Shown here: positions 32,090 to 42,986 of the stretch, in pieces | Layout: every line of letters starts with the position of its first letter | Numbering within the stretch: the stretch's first letter is position 1 | Assembly (NCBI GenBank): GCA_963575745.1 | Contig: CAUYUJ010015757.1 | Span: forward strand, 250,653 to 314,652 | DNA length: 64,000 nucleotides | Reading direction: 5' to 3' | Origin: Prorocentrum cordatum | Taxonomy: Eukaryota; Sar; Dinophyceae; Prorocentrales; Prorocentraceae | Notes under the pieces: model-generated | What the model was told of the DNA's origin: nothing | Seen by the model: only the letters and a program-made list of their open reading frames with translations | The model's database searches: none | Made by a program: the position numbers and the translations under genes

Positions 32090-32847
32090 CGTGATCCGAT
32101 GACGAATATCTCCATGTGTTTTATCAAACTCGGATTCGTCACTCTCTTGAGCGGGAAGGGGGGCCCTGCAATATCCACCTCAAAGGAGCGTGGTGGGGGG
32201 CCTCCTGCAATCATATACTCGAGAGAGTCTGGTTTCCATGATAAACCCCAGTCTCTGAAGCAAGTGGTGAGTGATGTCAAGAGATACTGAAAATCCTGAG
32301 CCGAGGTCGCAACGAGATAGATGTTATCCGCCCACAAGGCATGTGAGTACCTGCACACGTTCATAGATACATCCAAGATGTCCGTCACGGGGTATCCTAG
32401 CTGGAGGTCCTCCCAAGACTTGAATAGGTCAGCACACATCGCAAGCACGACAATATTAAAGAACAAGGGGCTCTCTCTGCCCCCCGTACGGATGGAGCGG
32501 TCTCAGGATGTAGTAGCCTCCAAGCCGTCGAAACATAATATACCCGACGTCCCAACAAGAGGCTCCAGGATACCATGCGTGAGCCTAGGGTGGACTTTGA
32601 GGGCCTCCAGAGCACGCGCCACAACTTGGATCGGCCTGCGCAACATAAGCAGTTTGGGCGTTGTTGTTTTTGCCCCAGACGCTCCCATGTTGACATATCT
32701 GTTTGAGTGGCCCCACGATCTCCCAAGGGCTCCTACCAGGGCTGAAACCGTAGAGTCCCAGTCGTTGCAGGTCCCCAGACACCCCCGCCTCCAGTGTGAT
32801 AGCGAGGGATGTGAGGTACCATTTGGCAAGACTATTGGCAACGACAA
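32035..32847 (-). pseudogene. LINE reverse transcriptase core, shifted frame
   Basis: Continues the RT in a different frame from the endonuclease part: VVARALEALKVHPRLTHGIL, then a TGA at about 32,503-32,505, then IRTGGRESPLFFNIV (RT motif B) and HALWADNIYLVATSAQDF (motif C) followed by GLSWKPDSLEYMIAG. Motif C is ADN instead of the usual ADD; the D is at about 32,326-32,328. The first catalytic Asp (motif A) cannot be seen in any frame near 32,640-32,700, where the frameshift lies. Template-directed DNA synthesis would be the family role, but this copy looks dead. Confidence 0.78.
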
Positions 32848-34426
32848 TCGAGCGTGTCTCCCTCAATGATCGTAATGTGGGTACTTTGGGCATCAACGTA
32901 ATGAGAGCCTGTCGCCATGTATCTGGACTCGGAGAGCATGCACGATAGATAGACAGAAATGTGGTGTAGGTATGGCGGATGGATCTCCACGTGAGCGATT
33001 TCAGCAACTCGGCTGCACATCCCTCGGGCCCGCGCGACCTCCCCGTGCGAAGGCGGGCTCTCGCTCTGAGCACAACTGCAAAAGAGAGCTTCGGCGCTGG
33101 CCGACCTGACACATTGGCCTGCCCCCGCAAGCGTCGTAGCAAAGAGAGTTGCTCTGCGCGAGACTGTGCACACGACATGGTTGTCGCCCCGTGTATCTGA
33201 AGCGCATCCTCCCACTTCCACCGATCCTCCGTAACCTCCCCATCCACCTCCAACGATGTAGTCTGAACCCGCTGTGTTTTCCTTCCTCCCTGAAACTCCC
33301 AAGTAAGTCGGGCCCTGTCGTATTGTCGTTTGTGGGGTCTGATTTGTTGTGTAATGGCTTTCATTTGGGCTCTCTTATCTTGGGGGTCCAAGTCGGTGCG
33401 TGACTTGAGTCTGCGGTACATGGCCTGGAGATCGGCCAACACCGCCGGCTTGACAGGCGCGGAACTGACTGCTGGCGGCACAAGATAGGGATCGGCGAGA
33501 CCAGACAAGTACGACCCAATGTCTGCAGGGGATGTGTTGGGAATGCCGATATCCGCGAGAGAGGCGAACTGGGATTGTTGGAGCTGGTCAGAGAAAGGTC
33601 GACGAGCCGAGGAGGTAGGGCGGGGTTGGGAGCGAGGTCGATATCGAGGAGCGCGAACCTGGGGTCGGATCTCGAACTTGAGAAAGGCATGATCAGAGTA
33701 GTGGCTGTGGACTCCGTCACGCAGCCATTTCACTATGGTCCCTCCTCTCCCCCAGGCCGTCGGAATGCAAACGTAATCTAGCACTTTGCTAGGGCTGGCG
33801 GCTCCCCACTTCCAGTAGGTCGGAGTCCGTTCTGCAAAAGTATTGATGGCACAAAGTCCCTCCTCCCCCATGAAGTGTTCAAAGTGCTCCCTCATCATCT
33901 CCTCCCTCCACCGTCTGCTCTCTAAATCATTCCCGTACCCTCTTTGCCGTGTCATAAGTCCCTCCCCCGTGATCTGCTCCCCCCGTGTCGACACAAGGTC
34001 AGGCGTGAGCTCCACATTGGCGTCACACACAAGAAGCAAGCGAGCGCCTGGGAGCCTCTGCACCGCCTCACGGCGCATTTGCCGCAGCTGTCGGCACATT
34101 GTCTCTATATCCGTCGGGGAGTCATCATACGAGCTGTCTTTGAAATAAGCACTGCAGAAGCAAACACCGTTACCGAAAATCACACCTGCGATCCTATCTA
34201 AGTTAACCCATATATGAATTATGTTGCATTGGTACGATGCCCGTACCAGAACCCCTGCTCGGAGACAGCTGGATCGATAACCCAGCCAACCAAGCCGTCT
34301 GATCCCATCGGAGAAAATTAAGTGTTGGCACTCCTGGAGGCCAATCACGGCAACTCCTTCATGAAGGAGCTGTCTGCATAAGACAAATCCTCTAGCATCA
34401 CGGCGACCAACCCTGGCAACATTCAT
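32585..34426 (-). pseudogene. LINE endonuclease + N-terminal reverse transcriptase
   Basis: A 613-codon frame. The endonuclease/exonuclease/phosphatase fold is recognisable from GLQEC (catalytic-type E at residue 32), CDANVEL (D135, N137), SKVLDYVCI (D217) and SDHAFLKF (S244-D245-H246), the expected order and spacing for an apurinic-type LINE endonuclease that nicks target DNA. After a basic linker (about 255-400), RT-type motifs appear: GPEGCAAELL (about 466), WRQALITLMPK (about 504-514), RSIVVANSLAKW (about 525) and YGFSPGRSPWEI (about 559). The frame then leaves the RT just before the first catalytic Asp region, so the protein is not functional as it stands. The chosen Met is only the first in frame; the true 5' end probably lies further upstream. 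Confidence 0.8.
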
Positions 34427-34706
34427 GGAACCTGCCGCGAAAGGCTTGTTGCCTCTGTCCGCGCTCTCGCGGCGCCCTCATTCCAAGCTGGATTGGAAAG
34501 CGGCCACTGTAGTCTGGATACCGTAACGAGGCAAGACCGCGCCCCAGACATCCTTGTGGATGGTCCAGCGTGCTTCTGACGCCCTCCAAACTGCAAGCTC
34601 GGTGGGTCGATGGGTCTGGAGGTCGGGCGGCTTGGTCCAGATAGTGCTGATGCCTTTGCCCGATCCAGTCTGACTGCTGATGCCAAACTCTGTGTTCGGA
34701 TATTTT

Positions 34707-35221
34707 TTGGGAATCGTTGACTCGAATAATACAAATAGTTTTGCGGACCTAGCTCGGGCAGCACACCGAGTTCTGAGCTCTTGATTTGGCAGGCAGACGC
34801 GCCTGATGTCTCCGAATCGATTCCTGTGAGTACGAGCCCTGTAGCCACCCTACAGCCCGAGTTAAGTGCAGAAAACTGACAGCACCTCTCAAGATAGCTC
34901 GAACAATACGAATGGTTTCGCGAACCTAGCTCGAGCAGCAGACCGATTTCATACCTCTAGATTGAACAGACGAACGCGTCTGATGATTCTCAATCGATTT
35001 CTGTAAGGATGAGCTCTGTAGCTGCCCTACAGCTCGAGTTAAGTGCAAAATACCGACAACGCGTATCAAGATGACCCGAAACAGCCGATCCCGCCGCGAC
35101 GCTTTTTTGCAGAAATATTTACCCGATCAAGCTGAGATTAAGACGGCGAGCGGGAATAAGATCGAATATGGTCAGAAAAAATACTAGAGCTCAAACGAAT
35201 TGTTCAATTTCGAGAACAAAA
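34707..35221 (-). mobile_element. Family A monomers and sense-5' region to the right of the LINE
   Basis: Begins TTGACTCGAATAATACAAAT at the right edge of the LINE, carries about two 178-bp-type monomers, then AAGACGGCGAGCGGGAATAA and TTTCGAGAACAAAA, where the next element cuts in. Together with the tail at 30,721 this suggests the LINE landed in, or travels inside, one family A element. Confidence 0.6.
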
Positions 35222-36303
35222 CTGGGCGCCGGCGGTAAACCGTCAACCTTTCTTACCGCCGGGGGACTCGTAGAGCTTCCTGACCATATATAATGTCGAA
35301 AAAATGCAGAGAGCGAATAGTTTTTCAGCCTAAGCGATTTCAGACCTCTCGATGCAACAGCCAAACGCCTCTCATGCTTCTGGATCGTTTTCTGTGCGCA
35401 CGAGCTCCGTAGCTCTCCTGCAGCCCGAGTTACGTGCGAAAATCGACAGCATCTCTCAAGATCACTCGAACAATACAAATAGTTTCGCGAATCTAGCTCG
35501 AGTATCCGACCGAGTTCAGACCTCTGAATGCAACAGGCGGACGCGCCTGATGTCTCGGAATCGATTCCTGTGATTACCAGCCCGAGTTAAGTGCAGAAAC
35601 CCGACAGCACCTCTGAAGACGACTCGAACAATTCGAATAGTTTCGCGGACCTAGCCCAGTTAGCAGACCGAGTTTAGAGCTCCAAATGCGACAGGCGGAC
35701 GCCACTGATGTCTCCGAATCGATTCCAGTAATTACCAGCCCTGCAGCCCCCTTACAGCTCGAGTTAAGTGCAGAAAACAGACCGCACCTCTCAAGATGAC
35801 TCGAAGAATACAAATAGTTCGCAGACCTAGCTCGGGCAGCACACCTCTCAAGATGACTCAAACAATACGAATAGTTTCGCGAACCTAGCTCGGCCAGCAG
35901 ACCGAGTTCAGACCTCTGGATTGAACAGACGAACGCGTCTGATGATTCTCAAACGATTTCTGTAAGGATGAGCTCTGTAGCTGCCCTAGAGCTCGAGTTA
36001 AGTACAAAATACCGACAACGCGTATGAAGATGACTCGAAACAGCCGACCCCGCCGCGACCCTATTTTGCAGAAATATTTTTTACCCGATCGAGCTGAGAT
36101 TAAGAAGGCGAGCGGGAATGAGATCGAATATGGTCAGAAAAAATACTAGAGCTCAAACGAATTGTTGAATTTCGAGAACGAAATTTTGAACCGACCAAAA
36201 GTCAGCAAAAGGTCCGTCGAGATTTCTCTTGCCAACTAGCTCTCCAGCGCGCCAGAATTACTCTTAAGCTTCCAGCAACTAGCTAAGGGAAGCTCTACGA
36301 GTT
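35222..36303 (-). mobile_element. Family A Helentron-like element, complete (1,082 bp)
   Basis: The plus-strand left end CTGGGCGCCGGCGGTAA is the hairpin terminus (TTACCGCC arm present). The right end GGAAGCTCTACGAGTT is its sense-5' start, and the reverse complement of that start (ACTCGTAGAGCTTCC) lies directly after the hairpin. The interior is 178-bp-type monomers plus the common GCGAGCGGGAAT..CTTGCCAACTAGCTC segment. Removing it joins CGAGAACAAAA to ATTTTCAACGGACC, the normal uninterrupted family A sequence to within one A. Confidence 0.85.
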
Positions 36304-36356
36304 ATTTTCAACGGACCAAAAGTCACCAAAAGGTCAGTCGAGATTTTTCTTGCCAA

Positions 36357-37880
36357 CTGAGCGCCGGCGGTAAACTGTCAACCTTTGTTACCGCCTGGGG
36401 GCGAAAAAAATTACAGAGAAAAAATAGTTTTTCAGCCCAAGCAATTGCAGACCTCTTGGATGCAACAGCCTACGCCCCCGATGCTTCTGGATTGTCTTCT
36501 GTACGAGCTCCGTAGCTCTCTACAGCCCGAGGTACGCGCGTAAATCGGCAGCACCTCTCAAGATGACTCGAACAATACGAATAGTTTGGCAAACCTAGCT
36601 CGAGTATCAGACCGAGTTCAGACCTCTGCATGCGACAGGCCGACGCGTCTGATGTCTCTGAATCGATTCCTGTGATTACCAGCCCTGCAGCCCCCCCCCC
36701 CCCTACATCCCGAGTTAAGTGCAGGAAACCGACAGCACCTCTCAGGATGACTCGAACAATACGAATAGTTTCGCGGACCTAGTTCGGGCAGCAGACAAAG
36801 TTCGGAGCTCTGGATTTGAAAGGCGGGCGCGCCTCATGTCTTCGAATCGATTCAGTGATTACCAGCCATGCAGCCCCCCTGCAGCCCGATTTAAGTGCAG
36901 AGAACCGACAGCATCTCTCAAGATGACTCGAACAATACAAATAGTTTCGCGAATCTAGCTCGAGTATCTGACTGAGTTCAGACCTCTGAATGCAACAGGC
37001 GGCGCGCCTGATGTCTCCGAATCGATTCCTGTGATTACCAGCCCGAGTTAAGTGCAGAAAACCGACAGCACCTCTGAAGACGACTCGAACAATTCGAATA
37101 GTTTCGCGGACCTAGTTCGGGCAGCAGACAGAGTTCGGAGCTCTGGATTTGAAAGGCGGGCGCGCCTCATGTCTTCGAATCGATTTCAGTGATCACCAGC
37201 CATGCAGCCCCCCTACAGCCCGAGTTAAGTGCAGAGAACCGACAGCATCTCTCAAGATGACTCGAGAAATACGAATAGTTTCGCGTTTCTAGATCGGGCA
37301 GCAGACCGAGTTCAGAGCTCTGAGTTCAACAGACAACGCGACTGATATTCTGAATCGGTTTATGTAATTTTTCAGCTCTGTAGCTGTCCTGTAGCTCGAG
37401 TTGAGTACAGACAACCGAGAGCGTCTGTCAAGATGACTCGAATAATACGAATAGGTTTGTGGACCTAGCTCAGCTAGCAGACCGAGTTTAGACCTCTTGG
37501 TTCAAAAGGCGAACGCGCCTGATCATTCTCAATCGATTAGCTGTGCTTACCAGCTCTGTAGCTGTCCTGAAGCTCGAAATATATCGAGAAAACCGTCACC
37601 GCGTATCAAGATAACTCAAAACAGCCGATCCCGCCCGTGTGCTTTTTGGCCGTAAAAGGTACCCTCGAGCTGAGATCAAGATGGCGAGCGGGAATCAGGT
37701 CGAATATCACGGGAAAACATACTAGAGCTCTCACGAATGGTTGACTTTCGAGAACAAAAAGGTCAATCGACCCAAAGTCACCAAAAGATCCGTCGAGGTT
37801 TTTCTTGCCAACCAGCTCTCCAGCGCCCCCGAATTACTCTTAAGCTTCCAGCAACTACTTGCTAAAAAAAGCTCTACGAG
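36357..37880 (-). mobile_element. Family A element (about 1.5 kb)
   Basis: Hairpin terminus CTGAGCGCCGGCGGTAAACT..GTTACCGCC inserted after TTCTTGCCAA. The post-hairpin inverted repeat is eroded. It contains about five monomers (tandem starts at about 36,750, 36,900, 37,080 and on) and ends GCTCTACGAG, where the next hairpin follows five bases later. Confidence 0.7.
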
Positions 37881-37885
37881 CTCCA

Positions 37886-38795
37886 CTGGCGCCGCGGTAA
37901 ACCGTCAACCTTGGTTTCCGCCGGGAGATTTGTAGAGCTTCCTAGCTCGACTTCAGTTGAGAAAACCGACAGCACCTACCAACATTCCGACTTATAGTGA
38001 ATAGTTCTTGACATCTGAATGCGACAGGCGGACGCGTCTGATGTCTGCAAACCAACTCCTGTCATTACCAGCCCTGCAGCTCTCTACGTGCAGAAAACCG
38101 ACAGCACCTCTCAGGATGACTCGAAGAATACAGCAGTTTCGCAGAGCTGATTCGGGCAGCTCTGGATTCGACAGGCGGACGCGCCTGATGTCTTCAAATC
38201 GATTTCTGTGGAAAGAAGCACTGTAGCCCCCCTCAGCGCGAGTTGAGTCAAGAAAACCGAGAGCACTTCTTAAGATGACTCCACAAATACAAATATTTTT
38301 GCGATTCTAGATCGGGCAGACCGAGTTAAGAGCTCTGGATTCGACAGACAAACGCAAGTGATGATTCTGAATCAGCTTCTGAAAATATCATAGCTTTGCG
38401 GACCTAGCTCGGCTGGCAGACCGAGTTCAGACCTCTCGATTCAAGAGGCGAACGCGCCTAATTATTCTACATCGATTAGCTGTGCTTAACAGCTCTGTGG
38501 CTGTCCTAAAGCTCGAGTTATGTCCATAAAACCGTCAGCGCGTATCAAGATGACTTGAAACGGCCGATCCCGCCAGGGTGCTTTTCGATAGTAATATTCA
38601 CCCGATCGAGCTGAGATCGAAATGCCGAGCGCAAATAAGATCCAATATCACGGCAAAAAATACTAGAGCTCTAACGAATACTCCAATTTTGAGAACATAA
38701 TGTTCAACTGAGCAAAAGTTAGCAAAAGTTCCGTCGAGATGTTTCGAGCCAACTAGATCGCGAGTGCGTCCGAATTACTCTTAAGCTTCCAGCTG
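37886..38795 (-). mobile_element. Family A2 element, sense-5' end missing
   Basis: Starts CTGGCGCCGCGGTAAACCGT with loop CTTGG and one damaged stem position, then GCTTCCTAGCTCGACTTCAG. That post-hairpin wording is shared only with the copies at 40,462 and 44,136 and defines subfamily A2. The right end fades at CTTAAGCTTCCAGCTGCTAC without the usual GAGTT end. Confidence 0.65.
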
Positions 38796-38814
38796 CTACC
38801 TCTCCAGCGCCCCG

Positions 38815-39037
38815 GAACTTGGTAGCGTCCAAAACCCGGAGAGCACAGGGCACACGCAGCAGAAAGCTCTCCTGGTCTGCGTTCACACGCTTTCGGAAAG
38901 CTCTTCCGGTGCTCTGGGGAGCTCTCCCCTGCTGCGCTGCTGAAGCGCTGCCAGAAACGCTTCCGTGCGTACCTGCGCGCGTGCAGGCACGCGTGGAAGC
39001 TTGCCGGAAGCTCTTCCGGACACGTTGCCGGGTCGAA
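38815..39037 (+). repeat. Module C, copy 1, with about 30-bp palindrome
   Basis: CTTGGTAGCGTCCAAAACCC, GCGCTGCCAGAAACGCTTCC and the palindrome around 38,965-38,996 (ACGCG..GCAGGCACGCGT type). It is interrupted at GGGTCGAA by a family B element and resumes at 39,434. Confidence 0.7.
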
Positions 39038-39433
39038 CTGGCGCCGGCGGTGAACCGTCAACCTGGTCACCGCCGGGAACCTCGTAGAGCTCCTTGCATC
39101 CGTGAGAAAGCTCAGCATCAAAGCCAGAGCTTCTGGGAGCTTTTCTACAAAAACTTCAAGTTGAGATTTTTCGGAATCAACATGAAGTCGGTTCCTCCAA
39201 GTGAACTGGTACTAAAAATGGCTCTAGAGGGCTGAGCTGCTCAGAGAACAAAGTTTATATCTCAATGCTCAGAGTAAAAATCTGCTTTCCTGAATGAATT
39301 GTCAAATATCTTTCAATGTTTTGCAAAACCACCCAAAAGTTGTCACATTGTCCGCCTCGGCCGGGTCGACCAACTAGCTCCACCCCGCGCCGGAATTCCT
39401 CTAGCTCATCGATGCCGAAGAGCTCTACGAGGT
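39038..39433 (-). mobile_element. Family B Helentron-like element, complete (396 bp)
   Basis: Hairpin terminus CTGGCGCCGGCGGTGAACC..GGTCACCGCCGG, then ACCTCGTAGAGCTC. The right end GAGCTCTACGAGGT is the exact reverse complement. Removing it joins GGGTCGAA to ACGAACCACTGCG, matching the uninterrupted module C wording GCTCGAACGAACCC (at about 39,751) to within one A. Confidence 0.85.
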
Positions 39434-39820
39434 ACGAACCACTGCGAGGATTTTGGAGCGACGGGGATAGACTGCTGGCGGGCGCCACAACCGTCCGGCT
39501 TCTAATCCTAAACCCTCTAGCTCTCAGCGAGCTCTCCGGGAATTACTCTTAAGCTTCCAGCACCTTGGTAGCATCGAAAATCCGGAGAGCGAAGAGAGCC
39601 TAGGAACCGGAAACCCACCCCGGGGAGTTCTGGGGGCTTCCATGAAGCCCTTCTGAAGCATTGCCAGGAACGCTGCCACGCGTGCCTTCACACGTGCAGG
39701 CACGCGTGGAAGCTTGCCGGAAGCTCTCCCGGACCAGCTGCCCGCTCGAACGAACCCTTCCGGGGATTCTGCAGTGGCGGAGATGGGCTGCTGGGGGCAC
39801 CACAACCGCCCAGCTTCTAA
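39434..39820 (+). repeat. Module C, remainder of copy 1 and copy 2
   Basis: The tail GGCGGGCGCCACAACCGTCC, then CTTCTAATCCTAAACCCTCT, followed by a second module C (about 39,560-39,820) with palindrome at 39,676-39,707. It is cut at CAGCTTCTAA by the next element. Confidence 0.65.
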
Positions 39821-40158
39821 CTGGCGCCGGCGGTGAACCGTCAACCTGGTCACCGCCGGGAACCTTGTAGAGCTCCTTGCACGCTTAAGATTGCTCAGAT
39901 TCAAGGCAGACCGCTTCTCGAAGTATTTCTAGAAAAAAGTCATATTTGTATTTCTCGGTGTTCACGTGACGCCGGTTCCTCTAGATGTTTGGAGAGTAGC
40001 ACTGTCTCGAAAGAGCTGAGCTGCTCAACGAATGAAGTTAAGATATTTATGCTCGGAGTGAAAATCTGCTTTCTAAAAATGAATTGTCCAATACCTTTCA
40101 AATATTCGCAAAGCCGACCCAAAGTTATCACATCTTCTTTTCTGGCCGGGTCGACCAA
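39821..40158 (-). mobile_element. Family B element, sense-5' end lost
   Basis: Hairpin GGCGGTGAACC..GGTCACCGCC with inverted repeat ACCTTGTAGAGCTC. It ends at GGGTCGACCAA, where another B starts. The composite 39,821-41,587 excises cleanly: CAGCTTCTAA joins ATCTTAAACCC, as in intact module C (CAGCTTCTAATCTTAAACC). Confidence 0.7.
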
Positions 40159-41587
40159 CTGGAACCGGCGGTAAACCGTCAACCTGGTTACCGCCGGGAA
40201 CCTCGTAGAGCTCTTTTCTTGCACGGCGGTCGTCGGAACACATGGAGAGAGCTTCTGGAGCGAGAGACAAAAAAATCGAAAAATCACGTTTTTCTGTTTT
40301 TATCAAAAGACGGTTCCCCCAAGTGTTTTGATAGTAAAACTGCAGCTACGGACCTGAAAATTTTACTGGCAGACTCGCCATAACCCACTACAGGTGCGAA
40401 AAATATGCTTACTCAAAATGAATTGTCAAATATCCTTCAATTTTTCGCAAAACCACCCAAACTGGGCGCCGGCGGTAAACCGTCAACCTTGGTTACCGCC
40501 GGGAGACTCGTAGAGCTTCCTAGCTCGACTTAAGTTGAGAAACCCGACAGCACCTGCCAACATTCGACTTATAGTGAATATTTCTAACCTCTGAATCCGA
40601 CAGGCGGACGCGTCTGATGTCTGCGAATCGACTCCTGTCATTACCAGCCCTGCAGCCCCCTACAGCCCAAATTAAGTGCAGAAAACCGACAGCACCTCGC
40701 AGGATGACTCGAACAATACAGTAGTTTCGCAGACCTAATTCGGGCAGCAGACCGAGTTCCGAGCTCTGGATTCGACAGGTGGACACGCCTTTTGTCTTCA
40801 AATCGATTCCCGTGACCAGCAGCACTGTAGCCCCCCTCAGCGCGAGTTGAGTGAAGAAAACGGAGAGCACTTCTCAAGATGACTCGAACAATACGAATAG
40901 TTTCGTGATTCTAGATCGGGCAGCGGACCGAGTTTAGAGCTCTGGATTCGACTGACAATTGAAACTGATGATTCTTAATCAGTTTCTGTACTTATCAGCT
41001 CTGTAGTTGTCAACAGCTCGAGTTCAGTAGAAAAAACCGAGAGTTCCTGTCAAGATCACTCTAATACGAATAGGTTTGCGGGCCTAGCTTGGCTAACAAA
41101 CCGATTTCAGACCTATGGATTCAACAGGCGAACGCGCCTAATCATTCTACATCGATTAGCTGTGCTTACCAGCTCTGTAGCTGTCCTAAAGCTCGATTTA
41201 TGTTCAGAAAACCCTCAGCGCGAAGCAAGATGACTCAAAACAGCCGATCCCGTCACAGTGCTTTTCGATAGTAATATTCACCCGATCGAGCTGAGATCAA
41301 AGTGGCGAGCGGGAATAAGATCGAATATCACGGGAAAAAATACTAGAGCTCAAACGAATTGTCGAATTTCGAGAACAAAATTTTCAACCGACCAAAAATC
41401 AGCAAAAGTTCCGTCGAGATTTTCCTTGCCAACTAGCTCTCCAGCGCGCCAGAATTACTCTTAGCTTCCAGCACTAACTTTCTACGAGTTAAGTTATCAC
41501 TTTGTCCTTTCTGGCCAGGTCGGCCAACTAGCTCCACCCCGCGCCGGAATTCCTCTAGCTCATCGAGGACGAAGAGCTATACGAGGT
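40159..41587 (-). mobile_element. Family B element, complete when the nested A2 is removed (400 bp)
   Basis: Left part 40,159-40,461 (hairpin GGCGGTAAACC..GGTTACCGCC, here GTAA/TTAC on a B body) and right part 41,491-41,587 (through CATCGAGGACGAAGAGCTAT to GAGGT) add to 400 bp, the same as intact B copies (396 and 399 bp). The join ACCACCCAAA|AAGTTATCAC equals the normal B sequence plus one A. Confidence 0.85.
40462..41490 (-). mobile_element. Family A2 element nested in B, complete (1,029 bp)
   Basis: Starts CTGGGCGCCGGCGGTAAACC with GGTTACCGCC, then ACTCGTAGAGCTTCCTAGCT, and ends TCTACGAGTT. Monomers fill the interior, followed by the AAGTGGCGAGCGGGAATAAG segment. Clean empty site in its B host. 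Confidence 0.85.
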
Positions 41588-42024
41588 ATCTTAAACCCTT
41601 TAGCTCCCAGAGAGATCTCGGGGAACTATCTAAGGGAAGCTCTACGAGTTACTTGCTCCACCCCGCGCCGGAATTCCCCCAGCTCATCGACGCCGAGGAG
41701 CTCTACGAGGTACTAGCTCCACTCCGCGCCGGAATTCCTCTAGCGCATCGACGACGAAGAGCTCTACGAGGTAAGAAGCCGTCGGAGAGAGGAAATCTTT
41801 CCTGGAGAGCCCTAGGGAAATCCCCTGCAGCGCTGCTGCAGCGCTGCCAGGAACGCTTCCACGCGTGCCTGCACGAGCGCAGGCACACATGACTCGTAGA
41901 GCGTCCCTAAGCTAGTTGCTGGAAGCTTAAGAGTAATTCCGGCGCGCTGGAGAGCTAGTTGGCAAGAAAAATCTCGACGGAACTTTTGCTGACTTTTGCT
42001 CAGTTGAAAATTTTGTTCTGAAAA
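41588..42024. other. Mosaic of module C, family B 5' ends and an inverted family A 5' end
   Basis: Holds the C tail (41,588-41,635), two successive B sense-5' ends (GAATTCC..GAGCTCTACGAGGTA at about 41,660-41,710 and 41,715-41,772), a truncated module C with palindrome (41,858-41,888), and ACTCGTAGAGCGTCCCTAAG (41,891 on), which is a family A 5' end on the plus strand cut at 42,024. Confidence 0.6.
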
Positions 42025-42986
42025 CTGGGCGCCGGCGGTAAGCCGTCAACCTTTGTTACCGCCGGGGGACTCGTAGAGCTTCCTGACAGTATATAATGTG
42101 GGAAAAATTCAAGAGAATTTCAGCCCAAGCCAGACCTCTCAAGATGACTCTGGCAAAAAAACGAACAGTTTGGAACCCAGCTCGAGTGTCAAACTGAGTT
42201 CAGGCCTCTGAATGGGCGCATCTGATGTATGTGAATCGACTCCTGTTATTACCAGCCCTGCAGCCCCTCTACACCCCAAGTTAAGTGCAGAAAACGACAG
42301 CAGGTCTCAGGATGACTTGAATAATAGAAAAGCTTCGCGGAGCTAGTTCGAGCAGCAGACCGAGTTCCGAGCTCTCAGTTCGACAGAGAGACGCGTTTGA
42401 TGTTTCCAAATCGATTTCTGACCAGCAGCACTGGAGCCCTCCCCCAGCACGAGTTCAATGCAGAAAACCGAGAGCACTTCTCAAGATGACTCGAACAATA
42501 CGAATAGTTTTGCGGACCTAGCTCGGGCAGCAGGCCGAGCTCAGAGCTCTCGATTGAACAGACGAACGCGCCTGATGATTCCCCATCGATTTCTGTGACT
42601 ATGAGCTCTGTAACTGCCCTACAGCTCGAGTTAAGTACAGAAAACCGAGAGCGTCTGCTACGATGACTCGAATAATACGAATAGGTTTGCGGACCTAGCT
42701 CGGCTAGCAGACCGAGTTCAGACCTCTGGATTCAGCATGCGAACGCGCCTAATCATTCCGAATCGATTAGCTGTACTTACCAGCTCTGTAGCTGGCCTAA
42801 AGCTCGAGTTATCTTGAGAAAACAGACAGCGCGTATCAAGATGACCTATCACGGCCGATCCCACCGGAGTGCTTTTTCGCAGTGTACCCGATCGAGCTGA
42901 GATCAAGATGACGAGCGGGAATACGATCGAATATCACGGGAAAGAATATTAGAGCTGAAACGAATTGTTGAACTTCGAGAACAAAA
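42025..42986 (-). mobile_element. Family A element, cut by a B insertion
   Basis: CTGGGCGCCGGCGGTAAGCC..GTTACCGCC hairpin, then ACTCGTAGAGCTTCCTGACA and monomers. It ends in the CGAACTTCGAGAACAAAA segment where B enters. Confidence 0.7.

Larger units (their letters stand above)
30780..34706 (-). mobile_element. Non-LTR retrotransposon (LINE), degenerate
   Basis: In order along the minus strand: an AP-like endonuclease and the first part of a reverse transcriptase (34,426-32,585), the RT core in another frame (32,847-32,035), a C-terminal extension (32,089-31,352) and an RNase H-like segment (31,273-30,788). At least two frameshifts and one in-frame TGA (about 32,503) break the reading. It sits inside a family A-type element: hairpin tail on its left, 178-bp monomers from about 34,707 on its right. 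No poly-A tail or target duplication could be placed. The ADN motif and RTGGRESP recall dinoflagellate LINEs. Confidence 0.8.

Noticed and set aside
30780-34706. LTR retrotransposon or virus
   Set aside because: No long terminal repeats, protease or integrase. The endonuclease-RT-RNase H order is that of a non-LTR element.
41760-41780. Splice donor GAG|GTAAGA at the end of a B fragment
   Set aside because: The GAGGTA end is simply the conserved B terminus plus its T|T flank on the other strand, and the following bases vary between copies.
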